DNA from: JAGNHS01 sp964609695
GTDB taxonomy: Bacteria; Bdellovibrionota; UBA2428
Direction of reading: 5' to 3'
Length of the DNA stretch: 26,286 nucleotides
Assembly: GCA_964609695.1 (NCBI GenBank)
Contig: CAZSSP010000023.1
Span: 1 to 26,286, forward strand
Part shown: piece after piece, positions 14,061-21,195 of the stretch
How the letters are laid out: every line of letters starts with the position of its first letter
Numbering within the stretch: position 1 is the first letter of the stretch
The notes under the pieces: generated by a model
What the model saw: the letters and a program-made list of their open reading frames with translations, nothing else
Told to the model about the DNA's origin: nothing
The model's database searches: none
Translations under genes and position numbers: made by a program

Positions 14061-15230
14061 GTGAAAATCTTAAGAATCTCCAATTTTAGAATCTTATTAT
14101 TTTTATTAATCAACAATGCTCTTTTTTCTTCTAATTTAAAAGCCACTCCATTCGCTAAAATTGATATAGGCTGCATGCGCTTTTTAGTCGAAGTTCAAAA
14201 AAAACTAGGTGTTGCTGAACGAGAAGAAGATTTTGGTGCTCTAACGGCTCCTGACACTGTTTCAGTTAAACTTGAAAATACTGAACGCGCCCTTCATGGC
14301 GGACAAATTCTAACTTTAAAAAAAATATCTCCTTATTGGTTTTCCACTCATACAAGTGTGAAATACGATTCTCAAGGCGATCCTCGACGCCCTCTCGATG
14401 CGTTTGGAAAATCTTTTGCGGAATTTTTGGGTTTTAAAATTGTTGATCAAGAAACTCTTAAGATACCCGACCCCACTGAAATTATAAAAACCTTAAGGCT
14501 GGCTAACCAAAAACTTCATTCTCTTCATAAGCCCCTTATTCCTGTGGGTTATTATCTACAAAAAGATAATTCAGCAGAATATTATGTAAGGCGATTTGCC
14601 GATCATTTAGAGCTTCCTCTTCACGATCCTTCTCTAAATTTAAATCATTATTTACATGATATTGGATTTCATCTGCCCTTCTCTTCTGTGCCATTTGAAA
14701 TCGCCGGACCTATAGCTGAAAAATATAGAATCATTTTACACTTTATTGATGATTTTTTTAATCAAAAGGCTACTCGGAATTTAATTTCAAAAGAAAACAT
14801 TGCGATTATTAAACGAAAATTATTTTATAAAATGTCAGTGGGTATTGATGAAGATAATGGAGATTTTTCGACAGCCTTTTCATCGGCGGACCCTTCTGAA
14901 TCAGCTATGATGCTATCTATGCTCTATGTTTCCATCGGACATGGGTTTCTTGATGTGGCTACGGCGATAGATTGGAATGCAGCTCACAGAATCATTACGG
15001 ATGAAATTAAAAGATTAGCCAAGCTGAATCCTCTAAGTGGAAATTTAAAGACATCCGATCAAGGTGAAAAGGCCATAGAGCACCTCAATGCGCAGTTTCT
15101 AGAATATCCCAATCGATATAAGCCCCTATTTACAGAAGTGCCTATTACAAATTTTTATAAATTTATTGGTGAAGATTATTTTTGTTTGCTCACAACTCTT
15201 CGTCGAGATGAGCTTCACGATTTATTTTAA
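14061..15230 (+). CDS. Secreted protein of unknown function
   Basis: The 389-residue product starts with GTG and has a signal peptide (MKILRISNFRILLFLLINNALFSSNLKA, cleavage before TPF). I recognise no family. The mature protein is largely helical with no repeats. A short stretch, YLHDIGFHLPF (about 197-207), resembles an HD motif by chance or descent but without the rest of the fold. Just after the signal, FAKIDIGCMRFLVEV resembles FSALDCLKILVKV at the same place in the neighbouring kinase-like protein, so the two may share an N-terminal module. Its 3' end overlaps the convergent kinase-like gene by 9 bp. The start is uncertain because no good ribosome site is present. Confidence 0.65.
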   Translation: MKILRISNFRILLFLLINNALFSSNLKATPFAKIDIGCMRFLVEVQKKLGVAEREEDFGALTAPDTVSVKLENTERALHGGQILTLKKISPYWFSTHTSVKYDSQGDPRRPLDAFGKSFAEFLGFKIVDQETLKIPDPTEIIKTLRLANQKLHSLHKPLIPVGYYLQKDNSAEYYVRRFADHLELPLHDPSLNLNHYLHDIGFHLPFSSVPFEIAGPIAEKYRIILHFIDDFFNQKATRNLISKENIAIIKRKLFYKMSVGIDEDNGDFSTAFSSADPSESAMMLSMLYVSIGHGFLDVATAIDWNAAHRIITDEIKRLAKLNPLSGNLKTSDQGEKAIEHLNAQFLEYPNRYKPLFTEVPITNFYKFIGEDYFCLLTTLRRDELHDLF

Positions 15231-15755
15231 ACTTTGAGCCACATAGCCCAATTCTTGTATGGCTTCTTCAGCCCCCATTCTTTTGGCTACGGAAAATTCA
15301 GTCATTCTTGAAGCGATATCCGCCAATATTAAATATTGAGCCTTAATATTTTCGGGCATATCTTTGGGCCACTTGTTAGTTTGAGAGTCTAATTGCTTTT
15401 TTAACCAAAACTGAATCATCACTCCAACTGAATAGATATCAGATTTAGGACCCACTAAGTCTGTACTTATGAGTTCATTTTTAGCTTTCATTTTATTGAT
15501 TTGCTCAGCGAAAAGTGCTCGATATTCAGGTGAGGCATAATTTTCTGTGTAACCTAAGGCTGGCTCAAGAAGCCCTCCACCCTTTAGAGTGTCAAATTCT
15601 GCGGCTATTCCGAAATCAAGAAGTTTTAAAGAAGCATTCTCTCGGACCATTATCTCTTCTTTGTGCAATAAAGCCTCTTTCAACAACGCCCATACCGCCA
15701 GAATTAGTATGCGGTTTTTTGGTTGGTCCATGATCAATGGCAACAGAATCAACAC

Positions 15756-15810
15756 CATTTTTTCTTTGGAGAGCCTGAAGTTCAAGAGGAGAAAAGATGG
15801 CTCGCGCAGG
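15756..15810. repeat. 55-bp direct repeat, left of gap
   Basis: This 55-bp sequence, ending exactly at the N run, is identical to the 55 bp that begin right after it (15911-15965). It codes for IFSPLELQALQRK and neighbouring residues on the minus strand. It is probably an assembler overlap. Confidence 0.95.
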
Positions 15811-15910
15811 NNNNNNNNNNNNNNNNNNNNNNNNNNNNNNNNNNNNNNNNNNNNNNNNNNNNNNNNNNNNNNNNNNNNNNNNNNNNNNNNNNNNNNNNNN
15901 NNNNNNNNNN
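15811..15910. other. Assembly gap (100 N) inside the kinase-like gene
   Basis: Exactly 100 N flanked on both sides by the same 55-bp sequence. If the overlap is collapsed and the N run removed, the N-terminal frame continues into the glycine-loop frame. Confidence 0.97.
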
Positions 15911-15965
15911 CATTTTTTCTTTGGAGAGCCTGAAGTTCAAGAGGAGAAAAGATGGCTCGCGCAGG
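15911..15965. repeat. 55-bp direct repeat, right of gap
   Basis: Identical copy of 15756-15810, starting at the first base after the gap. Confidence 0.95.
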
Positions 15966-16233
15966 TGCTCGTTCTGAATTTTCAGCAGATTTCTCTAATG
16001 CTTTTACTTCAGAAACTTCTAGTGGAGTAAATCTTGCCTTTTTTGCAGTATTTTTTTTTGGCGTGACAACTTTTACAAGAATTTTTAAGCAATCAAGAGC
16101 TGAAAAACTAGCAGTAGCTTGAACTCGATGAATATTGGAAAAAAATAAGCAGCCTAAAAATAAAGATTTTAAAAAATTCTTTACTTTAAAATTCCAATTA
16201 AAAAACGACATGCTCCAAAGCTTATCGGCATAG

Positions 16234-16329
16234 TTAATGGCTTAACTTATAAAGTGAATCAGTCAGATTTTTGACTTTAGTGACTTCGTCTACTGTTAAA
16301 ATCGAAGTGACAGCATTTTTAATGGCCAC
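16234..16329 (-). CDS. Possible 31-codon small ORF after hbd
   Basis: A GTG at 16329, 3 bp after the hbd stop and in the same frame, opens a 31-codon frame (VAIKNAVTSILTVDEVTKVK..., ending KLSH) that could form an amphipathic helix. No ribosome site precedes it. It may be a leftover of a longer C-terminus, a readthrough tail or chance. Confidence 0.15.
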   Translation of the reverse strand: MAIKNAVTSILTVDEVTKVKNLTDSLYKLSH

Positions 16330-16332
16330 TTC

Positions 16333-17181
16333 TTAATACTGAAAAAATCCGCGTTTAGATTTTCTACCTAAATAACCTGCTTCAACATATTGTCGAAGCA
16401 AGGGAGCGGGTCGATATTTACTATCGCCTAAGCCTTCAAAAAGCACTTGCATGATAAAAAGACAGGTGTCGAGTCCAATGAAATCCGCAAGAGCCAATGG
16501 CCCCATAGGTTGATTGGTGCCCAGTTTCATAGCCGTGTCGATGTCTTCTGCACTGGCCAAATTTTCTTCAAGTGCAAAGCAGGCTTCGTTAATCATGGGC
16601 ATTAAAATTCTGTTGACGATAAATCCTGGCTTATCATTCGATTGCACAGTTGTTTTACCAAGCTTTAGAGCCATCTCATTAACAATTTTTTGAGTAGCCT
16701 CAGATGTTCTGAGCCCTTTAATCACTTCAACTAATTTCATAATAGGCACAGGATTCATAAAATGCATGCCGATAACTTTGTCGGGTCTTTGAGTCACAGC
16801 TGCAAGTTTGGTGATGCTAATAGAGCTAGTGTTGGAAGCAAAAATACAATCTTTAGGAAGGAGTGAATCCATTCTTTGAAATAATTCTTTTTTAACTTCG
16901 AAATTTTCTGTGATGGCTTCAATCACAATACTGGGGGCAGGATTAAGAACTTCGTCCAGTACAGAACAAAAACGTAAACGAGCCATGACAGCCTCTACGC
17001 TTTCTGTAATTAATTTTTTCTCAAAGAGTTTGCTGAGACTATTTTTTATGTTGTTCTTTGCTCGCTCAAGAGCATCGCGATTGGCGTCCCAAAGAGCCAC
17101 TGTGTAATTCGACTGAGCGCAGACTTGTGCGATCCCTGCACCCATTTGTCCTGAGCCTACAACCACTACTGCTTGCGACAT
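16333..17181 (-). CDS. hbd: 3-hydroxyacyl-CoA (3-hydroxybutyryl-CoA) dehydrogenase
   Basis: The 282-residue cytosolic NAD(P)-dependent enzyme interconverts 3-hydroxyacyl-CoA and 3-oxoacyl-CoA in beta-oxidation or butanoate metabolism. The N-terminal Rossmann fold shows GSGQMGAGIAQVCAQ, FASNTSSISIT contacts the substrate, and MHFMNPVPIMKLVEVI carries the catalytic histidine. The C-terminal domain starts at NDKPGFIVNRILMPMINEA and includes GTNQPMGPLALADFIGLD. The length equals that of stand-alone clostridial-type enzymes. The start codon is 2 bp after the dut stop, so it is the last gene of the rimP-nusA-infB transcription unit or a sub-operon with dut. A metabolic gene at this place is unusual. 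Confidence 0.94.
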   Translation of the reverse strand: MSQAVVVVGSGQMGAGIAQVCAQSNYTVALWDANRDALERAKNNIKNSLSKLFEKKLITESVEAVMARLRFCSVLDEVLNPAPSIVIEAITENFEVKKELFQRMDSLLPKDCIFASNTSSISITKLAAVTQRPDKVIGMHFMNPVPIMKLVEVIKGLRTSEATQKIVNEMALKLGKTTVQSNDKPGFIVNRILMPMINEACFALEENLASAEDIDTAMKLGTNQPMGPLALADFIGLDTCLFIMQVLFEGLGDSKYRPAPLLRQYVEAGYLGRKSKRGFFQY

Positions 17182-17183
17182 CT

Positions 17184-17660
17184 CTATTGGCCCTGTCCGA
17201 CTTGGCTCACGATTCCAGTGGAGCCAAATCCACCAGCTCCTCTTTGAGTGCTATCGAGTTCTTCTACTTCTAAATGTTGAATTTGAGGAACTGGACTAAT
17301 CAGAGCCTGTGCAATGCGATCGCCAGGTTGAATAATGAGTTCGTCTTGGGACAATAATGTCGCTAATACTTTTATTTCGCCACGATAGTCAGAATCAATT
17401 GTGCCAATTCCATTGACCAAAGTGAATCCATGCTTAAAGGCCAAACCACTTCGCGCTCGCACTTGCATTTCAAAACCTTGTGGGATTTCGACAGCCAATC
17501 CTGTTGGGATGGCATTGACCTGACCACGTTTAATGGTCATTGGAGCGTCGAGAGCTGCGCAAAGATCAAAACAAGCGGCACCTGCGGTGGCCACTTTGGG
17601 AATGAGAGCTTTTGAGTTTAATTTTTTCCAGCGAAGAATAATAGGTTCATTTAATGACAT
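17184..17660 (-). CDS. dut: dUTP diphosphatase
   Basis: The 158-residue trimeric enzyme hydrolyses dUTP to dUMP and PPi, keeping uracil out of DNA and feeding dTMP synthesis. All five motifs are visible in order: AACFDLCAA, RARSGLAFK, GTIDSDYRGEIKV (uracil-binding hairpin with the catalytic Asp), GDRIAQALI and RGAGGFGSTG, the last being the mobile C-terminal arm. It lies 67 bp after pnp, without overlap, and is tightly linked to hbd downstream. Only a weak ribosome site (GGTTAAG, 10 bases upstream) precedes the ATG. Confidence 0.97.
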   Translation of the reverse strand: MSLNEPIILRWKKLNSKALIPKVATAGAACFDLCAALDAPMTIKRGQVNAIPTGLAVEIPQGFEMQVRARSGLAFKHGFTLVNGIGTIDSDYRGEIKVLATLLSQDELIIQPGDRIAQALISPVPQIQHLEVEELDSTQRGAGGFGSTGIVSQVGQGQ

Positions 17661-17727
17661 GAATAGAAACTTAACCGAATAATTCCGGAGAATCTATATG
17701 CGTAAATTTATACCTGACTAAATGCGC

Positions 17728-19863
17728 CTATTGCTGTACTTGTTCGCCTTGTGCAGAAGCAAGGGCCGCTCTACGACTTAAGCGAATTTTTCCAGAACGA
17801 TCGATTTCAAGCACCTTAACTGGAACTTGATCGCCGTCTTGAAGCACATCAGTCACACGGTTGATTCGATTGTTGTCGATTTCAGAAATGTGCAACAATC
17901 CATCACATCCAGGCATGATATTTACAAAGGCACCAAATTCAACAATTTTCACAACTGTGCCCATATAAACTTTTCCAACTTCAGGCTCCGCTGTAAGGTT
18001 GGCAATAAGTTCAAGAGCTTTTTCAGTAGCTTCTGGATCAACGGAAGAAACATGAACTGTTCCATCGTCGTCGATATCAATTTTAACGCCTGTTTGAGCC
18101 ACAATGCCTTTGATGTTTTTACCACCAGGGCCGATGAGGTCTTTAATGCGTTCAGTGCTAATTTTAAGAGTGGTGAATCTTGGAGCAAATTTAGAAACTT
18201 CTTTGCTAGCTTCTGTAATAGTTTTTTCCATTTCGCCCAAAATATGAAGACGACCGTCTCGAGCCTGAAGAAGTGCTTTGTGCAAGACTTCCTTGGTGAG
18301 GCCTTTAACTTTCATATCCATTTGTACGGCGCAAATTCCTTCTTTGCTTCCACAAATTTTGAAGTCCATGTCGCCTAAGTGATCTTCATCACCCAAAATG
18401 TCAGAAAGAACGACAACTTTATCATCTTCAGACATAAGACCCATAGCAATACCAGCTACGGCGTTTTTCACGGGCACACCGGCTTGCATGAGCGCCATTG
18501 AAGATGAACATACTGTAGCCATAGAAGAAGAACCGTTACTTTCGAGAACTTCAGATACTATACGAATGGTGTATTGGAAAGTTTCAGGATTTGGAATAAC
18601 AGAAGATATAGCACGTTCTGCTAACATTCCGTGACCCACTTCACGTCGAGAGTTTCCACCAAAGCGACCCACTTCACCCACGCAATAGGGAGGGAAGTTG
18701 TAATGAAGCATAACGCGTTTATTGAATTTACCGCGAACGCTATCAATTAATTGTTCATCTTCTCCAGTTCCTAGAGTAACAATGGCCAATGCTTGAGTTT
18801 CACCGCGAGTGAAAAGTGAAGATCCATGGACTCGAGGAAGCACATTCACTTCAGTTTCAATAGGTCGAACATCAGTGTATTTACGTCCGTCGATACGAAC
18901 AGATTTGCTCATGGTGTATTGACGAGCGTAATCTTTTTTAACTTCAGACAGAGCTTTATCAACCTTTTTATCGAAGGCTGCTGCTTCAACGCCTTCAGGC
19001 GCTTTGCCTTTAAAAGCTTCGAGAACAGCTTTTTTAGTAGCGTCTAAAGCTTCATAGCGTTGTTGTTTTTCTTTAATAGCGTAAGCTTTTTCGAGTTGAG
19101 GGAGCGCAATTTTTCTAACGTCTTCAATAAGAGCATCTTCTTTTGGAGCTAAAACTAATGGACGTTTAGTTTTGCCAGCAATTTTTTGAAGTTTTTCTTG
19201 AAGAGCGATGAGGTGTTGAGCTTGCTCAAAACCAAAAAACAAAGCGTCTAAGAAAATTTCTTCAGAAACAAAATCCGCACCACCCTCTACCATCACAATA
19301 GCGTCTTTAGTGGCAGAGACTAGAATATTAACGTCGGAACTTTCTTGTTGAATGGGTGTGGGGTTAACAACAAATTTACCTTCGAGGCGACCCACGCGAA
19401 CTGTTGCGATTGGATTGTCGAATGGAATGTCGCTTATAAGAAGAGCCGCTGAAGCGCCCACTCCCGCAATACACTCAGCTTCATTTTCGTTGTCATAAGA
19501 AGTTAATGTCACAACAACTTGAGTTTCGTTGCGATAACCTTCTGGAAAAAGTGGACGAAGAGGACGGTCAACCATACGAGCGTTGAGTGTGGCCCAATCA
19601 GAGGGTTTAGCTTCGCGACGGAAGAATCCTCCAGGAATTTTTCCTGAAGCGTAAAATTTTTCTTGGAATTCGATAGTCAGTGGGAAAAAGTCGATACCTT
19701 CTTTAGGTTGTTTTGCACCCACAGCAGTCACTAATGCCGATGTTTCGCCGTAGCTGATAAAGACGGAACCATGTGCTTGTTTTGCGAAGCGCCCAGTTTC
19801 AATTGTTAATTTACGTCCGCCAAATTCAGTTTCAACTTTAACGGGATTATTGAGTTTTGCCAT
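17728..19863 (-). CDS. pnp: Polyribonucleotide nucleotidyltransferase (PNPase)
   Basis: The enzyme degrades RNA phosphorolytically from the 3' end, yielding nucleoside diphosphates, usually within a degradosome. At 711 residues it equals the E. coli enzyme. It has two RNase PH domains (about 5-210 and 310-540, with FFRREAKPSDWA, and NFPPYCVGEVGRFGGNSRREVGHG in the second) joined by a helical domain. A KH domain follows (IGPGGKNIKGIVAQTG, about 560-615), then an S1 domain (GTVVKIVEFGAFVNIMPGCDGLLHIS, about 620-690). The ATG at 19863 has AAGGA upstream. It follows rpsO by 58 bp, the classical order; in E. coli this spacer carries an RNase III hairpin for autoregulation, and here only a weak GTTAG/CTAAC stem is seen. 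Confidence 0.98.
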   Translation of the reverse strand: MAKLNNPVKVETEFGGRKLTIETGRFAKQAHGSVFISYGETSALVTAVGAKQPKEGIDFFPLTIEFQEKFYASGKIPGGFFRREAKPSDWATLNARMVDRPLRPLFPEGYRNETQVVVTLTSYDNENEAECIAGVGASAALLISDIPFDNPIATVRVGRLEGKFVVNPTPIQQESSDVNILVSATKDAIVMVEGGADFVSEEIFLDALFFGFEQAQHLIALQEKLQKIAGKTKRPLVLAPKEDALIEDVRKIALPQLEKAYAIKEKQQRYEALDATKKAVLEAFKGKAPEGVEAAAFDKKVDKALSEVKKDYARQYTMSKSVRIDGRKYTDVRPIETEVNVLPRVHGSSLFTRGETQALAIVTLGTGEDEQLIDSVRGKFNKRVMLHYNFPPYCVGEVGRFGGNSRREVGHGMLAERAISSVIPNPETFQYTIRIVSEVLESNGSSSMATVCSSSMALMQAGVPVKNAVAGIAMGLMSEDDKVVVLSDILGDEDHLGDMDFKICGSKEGICAVQMDMKVKGLTKEVLHKALLQARDGRLHILGEMEKTITEASKEVSKFAPRFTTLKISTERIKDLIGPGGKNIKGIVAQTGVKIDIDDDGTVHVSSVDPEATEKALELIANLTAEPEVGKVYMGTVVKIVEFGAFVNIMPGCDGLLHISEIDNNRINRVTDVLQDGDQVPVKVLEIDRSGKIRLSRRAALASAQGEQVQQ

Positions 19864-19921
19864 GTGTGATCCTTAAGCTTTTATTTCGTTAGAAAAATTG
19901 TTTTTGGCTAACAGGTTAAGA

Positions 19922-20191
19922 CTACTTACGTAATCCAAGTTCGCCAACTAGCTTATTATAACGATCTGCTGAAACATTGCGAAGGTAGGTCAACAAACGA
20001 CGACGCTGTCCGACAAGTTTCAAAAGTCCATTTCTTGAATGGAAGTCTTTGACGTGGGTTTTGAAGTGACCAGTCAAATTATTAATTCTTTTAGTAATGA
20101 TTGAGATTTGAACTTCAGCAGAACCTGAATCTTTGTCGTGTAGACGACTTTGCTCAATAGCTTTCGTTTTTTCTTCGCGGGTAATCGACAT
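19922..20191 (-). CDS. rpsO: 30S ribosomal protein S15
   Basis: The 89-residue primary 16S rRNA-binding protein of the small-subunit platform matches the family over its full length, with HDKDSGSAEVQ, ITKRINNLTGHFKTHVKDFHSRNGLLKLVGQRRRLLTYL and a basic C-terminus. AGGAG lies 10 bases before the ATG. It sits between truB (30 bp upstream) and pnp, the conserved order. Confidence 0.98.
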   Translation of the reverse strand: MSITREEKTKAIEQSRLHDKDSGSAEVQISIITKRINNLTGHFKTHVKDFHSRNGLLKLVGQRRRLLTYLRNVSADRYNKLVGELGLRK

Positions 20192-20221
20192 TATCTTTTT
20201 CTCCTAATTATCGGCATTTAT

Positions 20222-21184
20222 TTAGTGTATTTTTACTGAGGAGGCAACCAAGCTCTTCTCAGAAAGACCTGAAATAGGCATGGATGCAGCAGAGGCAAAG
20301 GGGTCGCCAGAGAAAACTCGAGCCAAACGCGGGTTTCCCGCCTCTCTCCAAGCCACGGCTTGTCCAGAAGGGCTCATAAGTAGCTGAGCGCGCTTGGATT
20401 GAGGGATTGAAGGGATTACCCCGTGACGCACTTGTCGTGTTTCCTCTTGGCTCAAAGAAAGTACATCAAAGTATTGCTCTAAATCACTTAATTTAATGAA
20501 ATAGGGACATTTCTCTTCACTTTTATGAAAGGGGCCTATGGCTACTCTTACAAGACGGTCTAAAACGGCCTCTTGGCCAACGAGCTCTTGCCCCCAGTCT
20601 CGTGCAAAACTCCGGATATAGGTTCCAGATGAGACTTTCACCTCAAAGGTCCATTTCCATAGCTTATAACCTTCAACTTCAACAGTAGACCAACTGAGGT
20701 GTTTGGCGGCATGAAGAGTTGAATCGCGAGCCTTGAGCTCTACACTTTCCCCCCGGCGTGCAAATTTATAGGCCCTATGACCATTCACTTTAATGGCTGA
20801 ATATTGAGGAGGAACTTGCTTAAAGCTACCTATCTTTTTTTCTAAGAATTTCTTTAAAAACTCTTCGTTGATTTGCTTTCCCTTTTCTAAGCATTCTTCA
20901 GCCTTAGAAAAATCTAATGTGAGTTCGGTGTCATGAGAGGCAGAAGTCACGCCTAAGAGCATTTCCACTTCATAAGTTTTGGGTAGTTTTTGAAATGCAT
21001 GAAGAATTTTTAATCCTTCATTCCAAGCCACTAAAAGGAGGCCTTCTGCAAAGGGGTCAAGAGTTCCACTATGCCCAATGCCGTATCTTCCTGACAAAGA
21101 ATTGAGCGAATACGTACGTTTAAAAGAAAAAAGTAAATCTTGGGATCCAAGTCCCGCTTTTTTCCAGAGGAGCGCTAAACCCAT
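20222..21184 (-). CDS. truB: tRNA pseudouridine55 synthase
   Basis: This enzyme converts U55 of the tRNA T-loop to pseudouridine. The catalytic motif GHSGTLDPFAEGLLL carries the nucleophile Asp. KTYEVEMLLGVTSASHDTE, PPQYSAIKVNGHRAYKFARRGE and VSSGTYIRSFARDWGQ are further family blocks. The N-terminus (MGLALLWKKAGLGSQDLLFSFKR) is divergent from the usual VxKPxGxTS motif, and the C-terminal 70 residues are less conserved. At 320 residues it is of normal length. The ATG at 21184 has AGGA upstream and lies 11 bp after infB. The gene normally found between infB and truB, rbfA, is absent. Confidence 0.94.
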   Translation of the reverse strand: MGLALLWKKAGLGSQDLLFSFKRTYSLNSLSGRYGIGHSGTLDPFAEGLLLVAWNEGLKILHAFQKLPKTYEVEMLLGVTSASHDTELTLDFSKAEECLEKGKQINEEFLKKFLEKKIGSFKQVPPQYSAIKVNGHRAYKFARRGESVELKARDSTLHAAKHLSWSTVEVEGYKLWKWTFEVKVSSGTYIRSFARDWGQELVGQEAVLDRLVRVAIGPFHKSEEKCPYFIKLSDLEQYFDVLSLSQEETRQVRHGVIPSIPQSKRAQLLMSPSGQAVAWREAGNPRLARVFSGDPFASAASMPISGLSEKSLVASSVKIH

Positions 21185-21195
21185 CGAAATTTCCT

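Larger units (their letters stand above)
15222..16211 (-). pseudogene. Secreted Ser/Thr protein-kinase-like protein, frame broken and interrupted by a gap
   Basis: The N-terminus (ATG 16211) has a signal peptide (NFLKSLFLGCLFFSNIHRVQA) and a basic low-complexity region. Kinase motifs occur in two different frames. Left of the gap, one frame reads NSGGMGVVERG (glycine loop) and CFFKT (like the beta-3 lysine strand) and then stops at a TGA (15616-15618). The next frame reads ENASLKLLDFGIAAEF (DFG, metal binding), YASPEYRA (APE region) and GPKSDIYSVGVMIQFWL, and runs to the end. Only about 30 residues separate glycine loop and DFG where about 130 are usual, so about 300 bp, including the catalytic HRD loop, are absent. 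This is either a true pseudogene or a misassembly; the flanking gap favours the latter. A signal peptide on a kinase suggests an exported protein, which is unusual. Confidence 0.65.

Noticed and set aside
17827..18378. 183-codon plus-strand frame
   Set aside because: It lies wholly opposite the pnp coding sequence (KH/S1 region) and its Phe/Asn/Ser-rich translation is typical of an antisense shadow.
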